Assembly (NCBI RefSeq): GCF_051106095.1
Contig: NC_135783.1
Span: 313,182,322 to 313,246,321 of the forward strand
Source: Pogona vitticeps
Taxonomy: Eukaryota > Chordata > Lepidosauria > Squamata > Agamidae
Direction of reading: 5' to 3'
Length of the DNA stretch: 64,000 nucleotides
The notes beneath the pieces are model-generated. The model worked only from the letters and a program-made list of their open reading frames with translations. It made no database searches and was not told the DNA's origin. Shown here piece after piece: positions 56,748 through 64,000 of this stretch. A program made the translations under genes and the position numbers. Position 1 is the first letter of the stretch. Every line of letters starts with the position of its first letter.

Positions 56748-57496
56748 TCTTTTTTTTTTTGTATTTTTATTTTTTATAAGGGATAACAAAAGGGAAAAGG
56801 GAATTGGGATTGATGAGGAAGAGGGGAGACAATAACATACTTTCATCCATTCTGTACCTATTGCCATATCAAGATTTTAAATTATTCTATTTACTCTTTT
56901 CTGCCTTCTAGATTCAGTTCTCCTTTCAATATGTACTGTTCACAAGCTGCCTGTTGATTCTGTCCACTTGTTAAATAGATCCCATCTTTCTGTTGCCTTT
57001 TGCAAGGGATAGTCCTTCATAACTTCTGATAAAATGTCCATTTCGGCTATTTCCCGTATCTTTTCAATAAGATCTTCTTGTTTCGGTACCGTTGATCTTT
57101 TCCAATTTTTAGCATATAAAATTCTAGCTGCCGTAACTATGTATATAACTATATAATTCTTTGACTTATCTATAGTTTCAGGTATCATACTCAATAAAAA
57201 CAGTTCTGGGGTTAATGGCACTTTACAGAGCAATATTTGTTCCAACATTACATGTACTCTTTTCCAATATTGTTTCGCTACTCCACATGACCACCACATA
57301 TGATAATAGCTTCCCACTTGTGATTCACATTTCCAACACTTATTTGATACATCTGTATACATCTTTGACAATTTTTCTGGGGTCATGTGCCATCTATAAA
57401 ACATCTTATATATATTCTCTTTAAAGTTCACCGATCTTGTAAGCTTTATATTATTTTGCCATATTTTCAGCCATTGATCAATATCAATGTTATGCC
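56748..57496 (-). mobile_element. L1 LINE, 5' truncated, with 17-bp target duplication
   Basis: The minus-strand ORF at 56940-57431 (163 residues, unbroken) reads MFYRWHMTPEKLSKMY, CWKCESQVGSYYHMWWSC, YWKRVH and LTPELFLLSMIPE. This is the C-terminal zinc-finger-like end of vertebrate L1 ORF2 (CWRC...GTFYHMWWxC). A T-rich run at 56748-56776 is the poly(A) tail in reverse. Exact 17-bp duplications, CTGTTCAGTCTTTTCTC, lie at 56731-56747 and 57497-57513. Only about 0.75 kb was inserted. The unbroken frame and perfect duplication suggest a recent event. Confidence 0.92.
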
Positions 57497-57513
57497 CTGT
57501 TCAGTCTTTTCTC

Positions 57514-58775
57514 CAGAGGACCGAATCATTTAGCTTTTACATTTGCTGGAGAAAAATTCCTGGGCTAAAACCTTATGAATATACATCTAGTCAAAGGAGC
57601 TTGTTTAATATGCAGTTCAAAAATTAGCTGTCCCCCACTTACACCAATACTGTTTTGCTTTAAGTGATCTACACTTCTCTTGGAAAATGGCAACACATAT
57701 GTAAGTGGTACGATGGTGAATGATCATGATAGCTTGACTTCCCACTTCTGCTAAGTTTAATGGGATGCTGGGCATACGCTTCACAACATTATGTTACATG
57801 TTTGTTTTCATTTGTTTAATAAGACAGAGATTAAATAATGATTGAATTGTGGATCTTGATGGCAAAAGGTGCTGCATGTGACAAAATGGGGCCAAATCCA
57901 CACACCTTTTTATCCAGTTGTTAGTCTCAACTGAAATAGATATATTGAATGAATTGGACTCGGCTCATCAGCACTTATATTGGTACAGATCCAGTGAATC
58001 TACTCTAGTTAGTATTAACTATAAATCCATGTCATCCAGTACACTGTTACTAAAAAATGAGTGGAAAATATTCCATGGATGTACAGTATAGCATTTTGTA
58101 CAAAAGCTATTTAATAATTGGACTAGGCAGAACAGCTATAGGAATGGTCTTCTGATTCCACATGCAGGGTAAGTGTATATTGTAAGTGCATTTAACTGTA
58201 GTGGGGCTGTGTAGAGCAGTTACACAATAGAGTTTTATAAATGGCCTATATCACAAATTGACCCAAATTTTGTTGAGAAGGAGAAAAAAAATCTTAATTA
58301 AATCAGAAATGTGAGGAAAAATAGGGCAGCTGTTTAAATGTTATTGCTGTAATTGAATTTCTGTATCAGGCAACTGAAAAAGAAGAAATCCTTGTTTCCA
58401 ATTGCTTACTATAATAATTTGTTAGACTAACATCTACAGTTGTCTGGCTTTGATTCTAGACACATTTTATATCTTTTACCTTCATCCTGCTGATGTAGCT
58501 TTGATTTTATAGCTGCCAAACGAATGTTGTTTGCAATCAAAACATCTTTGTAAGGTCTCAGCTTCCTACTTGGAAAACAGCTTAGCTGTCTTTGACATTT
58601 GCAAGACCTCTGTTTGTTTGCAAATTAAATTAAGACCTGTGCGTAAGCTAGAGGTGCCACAGCTAAGATCTAAGGTATTGCAGGAAGTATCCACTATTGA
58701 CTCCATGGCTTTGTGCATCATTGTTTCGCCCGTCTTGCTAATTATTTAAAAACAAATCTTAAAAAACCCAGAGAA
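57514..58775. other. Intron 4 stretch without identified features
   Basis: No gene or clear repeat was recognised. Confidence 0.35.
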
Positions 58776-58779
58776 TTTC

Positions 58780-59190
58780 ATCAATTGTAATCATTTACAC
58801 TTCATCAGATGTAATAATGTATCTTTAATAGGCTCCCACAGCCTATTAAAACCATGATTATTTATCCCCAAACACCATTCTGGATAATCATGTTTTGACG
58901 TGGTGGTGTTTTGACCTACAGAGATTAGTCTCTGTACCAGTTGAACATCCAAGAGGAGTATTTCAGAATTGAGATGCTGCAATCAGGAAAGCCCTCCTCT
59001 TTGTCCCTGCATAGTGGGTCGTTCTCTATGGTGGGACATGGAGGAGCCATTAAGCAGATCTTACTGATCATGCAGGTGTATAAGCCATCACAGGTCCCAA
59101 GTCATTTAGGGCTTTATAGGTCATCAGCAACACCTTGGAATGGAATCACTGTACAATGGCTAAAATTCTACTGGTGTTCACATAAGGTTT
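58780..59190 (-). repeat. L2-group LINE remnant
   Basis: 'caggtcccaagtcatttagg' then 'gctttataggtcatcagcaa' and 'caccttggaatggaatca' parallel 38996-39056 of the larger L2-group copy. The left part is heavily decayed. Confidence 0.5.
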
Positions 59191-59525
59191 ACTTAAGTTG
59201 ATGTGGATAGTTGTGGAGAATTGAAAAGGTGTTAGTGTGCTTCTGAGCTGCACAAATAGGTGCATGACAGAACATGTACTCTGACATTTTGTAAATTGAC
59301 TGTGGCAACTTACACAAGCCTTACAGAAACACCAGTAGGATTTTGGCAGATGGTATACATTTTACATGTTTTCACAGTGGTTGCTTTATATCCATAGGAG
59401 TATTCCTGTGTTTTTGCAAACACTGCCATTCACTTATGAAGGTTCATTTTCCCTTCCATGGTTTCCAAGGTTTTTCTCCATCTATTGTGCATTAAACTAA
59501 CCATATCAGTTTTAAAAGAAAATTA

Positions 59526-60219
59526 CCGTATTTGCCGGCATACAAGACGACTGGGCGTATAAAATGACCGCCCCCCAACATTTCCACTCAAAATATAGAG
59601 TGGACGGCTCTGCTGCGGCACCGGTGGCGAGGCCCGAGGAGGGCGAGGAAGAGGGGAAGCGGCTGGGTGGGCGACGGCAGCAGAGGAGGAGGAGGAGGAG
59701 GAGGAGGAAGGGAAGCTCTCTGGTGGCAGGTGGGCAAGCGGGCAGCTGGCTTAGCTGGCAACGAGGCCCGAGGAGGGGAAGCAGCAGCAGAGGAGGAGGA
59801 GGAGGAAGGGAAGCTCTCCGGCGGCGGGCAGGCGAGCGGGCAGCTGGCTCTGCCGGCGACGAGGCCCAAGGCCGAGTGGCCGGGTGGGCGATGGCAGTGG
59901 AGGAGGAGGGGAAGCTCTCTGGCGGGCGGGCGGGCAGCTGGCTCAGCGGAGCGGGGCGGCGGGCAGCTCGGCGGCGGGCTCTGGCCGCTCCAGCTTCCTT
60001 CCCTCCATCCGGACCGCCTGCCTACCTGCCCGCCTGCCCGCCTGCCCGCCTGTCTTCCTCCCCGGCCAGCGCGGCCCTGCGTGACTCACTCAATGGCAGT
60101 GGCAGTGGCGGCGGCTCCTTCCTGGCCCAACTGAAGTGCACCCAGCGTATAAGACAACCCCCCACTTGGAGACATGTTTTTTGGGCCAAAAAAATCATCT
60201 GATACACCAGCAAATACGG
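59526..60219. mobile_element. TA-flanked element with CpG-rich tandem-repeat cargo
   Basis: Ends CCGTATTTGCCGGCATACAA and ACACCAGCAAATACGG, with TA at 59524-59525 and 60220-60221. Sub-terminal 'gacgactgggcgtataaaa' faces 'ccagcgtataagacaacc'. The middle is very GC-rich and holds about three tandem units starting 'gaggccc' at 59629, 59763 and 59861. Each contains 'gaagctctc' and 'gcgggcagctgg'. Long frames across it on both strands (up to 212 residues, Arg/Gly/Ala-rich) are by-products of composition. Confidence 0.82.
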
Positions 60220-60221
60220 TA

Positions 60222-61076
60222 AGACTGTTGAATAGTAAATGTATTTAATAGGCTTTACTATCAATAGAGGCATTTAGGTTCCAATGGAAGCTAAATGATT
60301 GATGACTGGCATTTTATATTCACATGTTCACTCATGAATTTGTAGTAATAAAATATATCTGCTTAACTTTATTATAGAGTCAACATATCTCTAAAAACAG
60401 AGATGAACTTTTACTTGTTTGGGAAAGGTGCTAGAAAATATGGATATTTGAAATAAATGAAACCATTTATTCTCTGTGATTAAAAATAAACAGTTTTATG
60501 TGAAAGGAAATCCCAATTGTTTTGAGTTGTGGGTGGTGAAAAAAATCTTTTATTCTTCTGTGGAGACTAGATTTAATTATCGTGTTCATGAAATAATAAT
60601 GCCTAGGTTTCAGTTCTGCTTTTAATCTGCTGCTACCTACAATATGTTGCCTAATTTCATATGCCATATAGTTGGTGCAGCTGTCATATAGTAAGAATTC
60701 AGACTCTTTGCTGCACTTCTCACTGTGAATGATATTATGGCAAGTGATCTCATTTGTCATGGCTGCCTTTTATGCTTTTCTTGATGAGACATCCTGAGAA
60801 ACTGAGGGGGTGGATGATAATGGGTTGAGTGGTGAAAAATATTAACTAACAATGCAGCTCTACAAAAAACAGTGTTCATGATGCAATGGATTCCTAAGCT
60901 TCTGTGTAAGGTTTACAATAAATGCTTGTCTACTGCAGTCTTATTTTTAAGCACATATGGAGGAGGAACCACTCAGTATCTATGTGCTAAAATATACTTT
61001 TGGAGTAGAGAAATTAATAGTTGTCATCATGCAGTACAAAGAATGCCATCAGCCACTGAAAGTAGATTTTTAAAGC
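60222..61076. other. Intron 4 stretch without identified features
   Basis: AT-rich. No gene or clear repeat was recognised. Confidence 0.35.
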
Positions 61077-61084
61077 TGTTAGAG

Positions 61085-61425
61085 CAGGGGTCTCAAACAT
61101 GCAGCCCGGGGGCCATTTGCGGCCCCCCAGATGATAGTTTGTGGCCCTCGCCTTGCCTGCCCCCCCAAAGCGCCCACACATCCTCTGCTGTCAAAAGTTT
61201 AAAAAAAGCCTTGCCTCGCTCGCCGGCTCTCTCCCAAGACAGCACCTCTTGCACCCTCCATCCAGAACTGCAGCCTGCCAGCCAGCCCACCTGTCTGTCG
61301 GCTAAGGAAACTCCTGGGCGGCTTCCTCGGGCTCTTGCTCCGCTTGGCGGAAAATCTGATGCGGCCCAGCCTCACCCAGACTCTGCCTCTAGCAGCCCCC
61401 AGGTAAATTGAGTTTAAAACCCCTG
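61085..61425. mobile_element. Non-autonomous hAT element with exact 8-bp duplication
   Basis: Ends CAGGGGTCTCAAAC and GTTTAAAACCCCTG. TGTTAGAG flanks it at 61077-61084 and 61426-61433. The left part has 'gcagcccgggggccatttgc' text. 341 bp, GC-rich, no transposase. The frame across it (60872-61411) has no recognised domain. Confidence 0.9.
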
Positions 61426-61434
61426 TGTTAGAGC

Positions 61435-61940
61435 GTTTTATGTTAGACTGGTTTTAAATTTGAGTTTCCAATCTAAGGTGGGATCTACAGTCACAGGAAA
61501 GAACCGAATGAATAAGGAAAGCTTTTATCATTGTGTGTGATGTCATAATTTCTCTTCATGAAAAGGCAAGCCACTTTCTGAATTGGACAGTGGCTTGTTT
61601 CTCCATTTGTGGATGCAGAGCTCTAGCTATCTGTCATTTTTCTCTCCTTTATACATTCCTTAATATATGACACTTGATAAAGGACTGTGTGAATGGCAGG
61701 CATTTCCATGACATCCTGTTTCATTTGTGTAACTAGGCTTTATGCCTTGGTCACAGCCTCTTTACTTGAGTACCTCTAATGGCATTAAATCAAAATTAAT
61801 ATACAGAATGCAAAAGGCCAAGATTAGACAAAGTTGCCCATATATTCAAGAGTCACACTTAAATTGAAATGTGTACATTATCATTCATGCTGATCACAAG
61901 AAAGCTGCAAGAGGTTGGAAACAATGGTCCACGTTTCTGC
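61435..61940. other. Intron 4 stretch without identified features
   Basis: No gene or clear repeat was recognised. Confidence 0.3.
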
Positions 61941-61943
61941 ATG

Positions 61944-62060
61944 AATAGCTCAATGGTTTAGGTTTCTGGCTGCAGAGCCAGAGGTTGGGAGTTTGATTAG
62001 CACAGCAGCTGAACCTCGATGATTGATAGGGTCCCTTCCAGCTCTGTAGTTCTAATATTA
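61944..62060 (+). repeat. Short tRNA-derived SINE
   Basis: 'atgaatagctcaatggttta' and 'gaggttgggagtttgattag' are A-box- and B-box-like. 'agggtcccttccagctctgt' then 'agttctaat' is the typical short tail of a common reptile SINE. Confidence 0.6.
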
Positions 62061-62075
62061 CAATTATTATATATA

Positions 62076-62635
62076 CAGTGGGGCCTCGCTTAGCGATGTT
62101 AATTTGTTCTGAAAAAATCGCTGCTAAGCGATTTCATCGCTAAGCGAAACACGGTTTTCCATTGAAATGCATTGAAAACCGGATAATCCATTCCAATAGG
62201 AACAAATTGCCGTCCTTAAGCGAAAATCGCCATAGGAAACATCGCTAAGTGAAACACAATTCCCCAATTGAAATGCATTGAAACCTATTCCATGCATCTC
62301 AATGGGGGGGGGGAAATACAACAACAAATTAAATTTGGTTAAGAAAGGGTTTATTAAGTGCACTTTATGATTTCAAACATTTTAAACAGTAAACTTTAAC
62401 TTTATAAATAACAGGAAAACATTTAAAAAACAGCAGACATGATGCTGTTTAAACCATCGTTAAGCGAAACCAGGGACCCAAAATTTAATTGCTATGTGAA
62501 GCATGGTCCCAACCATCGCTAAGCGAAAATCGCCCATAGGGACCATCGCTAAACGAAGTGCAAAAACGCTCCGAAAAAGTCATCGCTAAGTGATTTTGTC
62601 GCTAAACAGAGCACCTGTTAAGCGAGGCACCACTG
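62076..62635. mobile_element. TA-flanked Tigger/mariner-like element
   Basis: Ends CAGTGGGGCCTCGCTTAGCG and TTAAGCGAGGCACCACTG, TA at 62074-62075 and 62636-62637. 'atcgctaagcgaaa'-type units occur repeatedly in both orientations. 560 bp, no transposase. Closest in the window to 32004-32426. Confidence 0.85.
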
Positions 62636-62639
62636 TATT

Positions 62640-63400
62640 AGTATTTATTAGACACTACTAATATCTGTGGGACTCTTAACACATGCAAGAAGACAGTGGT
62701 TTGAGTTTCCGTTAAAATGTCCATGGTTCATTTTGATATGTCTGTTGTGGATTCTTTGGCACCTTAACAAAGGCCATGAGTGCCTCTTATGGTAAGATTT
62801 CTTAAGGAAAAATAGTAGCACCTTAAGAACGATAAAGAGTTTGCATATTAGTGCCTAGCCATGGTTAATGTTTCATTGATTAAACAAGGGATTGTAGATT
62901 AACACCAAATTAACCAAAATAAACTATGGAATAGCGTGGTTGCTAAATACAATGATGTGTAAAGACTGTGGCTGAATATCACTGTGGATCCTTTCAGGAA
63001 AAAAGCAGGGTAAAAATATTTTAAATAAATACATTTAAATAAGCACTTAATCCCTTGTGAATGAGTGGTAACAAGCCATGGTTTGAATTTGGTTTATGTT
63101 AAGTTACAGTTATGTGAAAAAGAATGTACACTCTCTTTGACTGTTTTGCACATGGCTTCTCCATTTTGGCTTTATTTTTGTTAAATAAATTACGACAAAG
63201 TATAATATGCCATGTGTTGTTGTTCATCTGAGGTTCTATTTACCTAATTATGAGACCTGCTAAGGCCCAGATAATTTTTATTATGTTTTGATACGTAAAA
63301 CTGTAGAATTCTAAGAGGGTGCCTTTTCTTTTCCACATGACTGTACATTAAGTATTACAGATACTTTATGCAAAATTCTATGAATGGTTGGAAAGAGTGG
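62640..63400. other. Intron 4 stretch with one unassigned repeat piece
   Basis: Near 62745-62860 lies a piece of the unassigned amniote repeat (tctttggcaccttaacaaag, then agtagcaccttaagaacg). Nothing else was recognised. Confidence 0.35.
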
Positions 63401-63404
63401 TCCT

Positions 63405-64000
63405 GACACGACCAGATAGGCGGGATATAAATAAAATTAAATTAAATTAAAAAGTCCATGCTGTTCCAACTACGTTGTGTGCCTGTGCATAATTTTGCAG
63501 GAAAGGTCACTGGAAACTCCATGTCAGAATGAAAGATGAGTATACCGTAATTAAATTTATTTTTATTTATTTTAATTTGAATGCCACCTTTCTCCCAATT
63601 AGGGTACCCAAGACTGCTCACAAGTTGTTAAAAAATCTATAAACTTAAATAGCAATAAATTATAATGCTAAAAAGCAATTAAACATGCAACACTATTAAA
63701 CAATTTATTAAACGTGTTAGAAATTCCCTAACACATGTAAAATACATATGAATATAGTATTCAACACACAGGATCAAAAACTGCTGAGTTAGTTAAATGT
63801 TTGTCTAAACAATATTGTCTTCACCTGTCACTGGAAGGATAAAAGGGAGAGGGTCAATCTAGCCTCCACAATCCTTAATTTAATTAAAATTGCCAGAGGC
63901 AAGTCATTTTTAATGTGTTGTCTTGTCCTTCTGACCCATTCTCAGGTATTGTTCATGCTTCCCTTCAGAGATGGTCTGAGGCCAAGGTGTCGTATGGGCA
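63405..64000. repeat. L2-group LINE tail pieces
   Basis: 'ccagataggcgggatataaata' with an (aaatt)n tail at 63409-63451 is a plus-strand L2-group/SINE end. From 63560, 'tttatttttatttattttaatttgaatgccacctttctccc' begins a minus-strand LINE end that runs off the window. It includes 'aatattgtcttcacctgtcac' and 'gccagaggcaagtc', typical of the KxLFRQAF-side region. Confidence 0.45.

Noticed and set aside
58120-58200. Possible NUBPL exon 5 ('ccacatgcagggtaagtg' looks like an acceptor/donor neighbourhood)
   Set aside because: The translation does not match the expected NUBPL sequence after NLKGNPE (LMRPLLNYGI...). No matching exon was found up to 64000.
59564-60202. Long overlapping open frames on both strands (up to 212 codons)
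   Set aside because: They lie wholly inside a TA-flanked transposon with a GC-rich tandem-repeat interior. Composition is Arg/Gly/Ala-rich with no domain, and equally long frames exist on both strands.
60872-61411. 179-codon plus-strand frame
   Set aside because: About half of it is the hAT element at 61085-61425. No domain or conserved motif.

Overview
The window looks like nuclear DNA of a squamate reptile (lizard or snake). It is AT-rich and intron-rich, and carries BovB, CR1/L2-like and L1 LINEs, a Sauria-type tRNA SINE whose 3' end resembles the BovB partner SINEs, Penelope and DIRS remains, LTR relics, and many short hAT and Tc1/mariner-like elements. The species cannot be told from the sequence. 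Only two host genes are supported, and they are neighbours in other vertebrates too.

DTD2 (D-aminoacyl-tRNA deacylase 2, an animal tRNA proofreading enzyme) lies whole on the minus strand at 3974-7377. It has three exons with GT-AG junctions and a predicted product of 168 residues, the same length as the human protein. NUBPL (mitochondrial P-loop ATPase that delivers Fe-S clusters to respiratory complex I) starts at 22777 on the plus strand. Its first four coding exons (22777-22866, 23072-23219, 29599-29633, 50845-50935) are here and the rest lies beyond the right edge. The two genes are divergently transcribed, about 15.4 kb apart, and the space between them is almost wholly filled by transposable elements. 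No GPR33-like receptor gene was seen there, although mammals have one in this interval.

Layout: 1-3.9 kb LINE remains; 3.97-7.6 kb DTD2 and its promoter; 7.9-13.5 kb LINE and SINE remains and a long ATA microsatellite; 13.5-16.4 kb a DIRS-like fossil with a LINE fragment between its parts; 16.4-17.9 kb a LINE copy carrying a hAT element; 18.4-21.8 kb an old LTR element with two LTRs and a short gag-like middle; 22.3-22.8 kb a strong inverted repeat and the NUBPL promoter; 22.8-64 kb NUBPL exons 1-4 with introns of about 0.2, 6.4 and 21.2 kb and part of intron 4, filled with repeats.

No bacterial-type system, CRISPR array, rRNA gene or functional tRNA gene was seen. I did not find a convincing undescribed system. 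The most informative signals are structural. Two paralogous LINE copies each show the empty target site for an insertion in the other. Two solo LTRs with exact 5-bp target duplications sit inside a BovB and a CR1-like copy. A young-looking L1 has a 17-bp target duplication. A 43-bp-arm inverted repeat lies next to the NUBPL promoter. Several short TA-flanked elements carry GC-rich, internally repeated cargo. DTD2 has an open in-frame 5' extension that resembles a mitochondrial targeting sequence.
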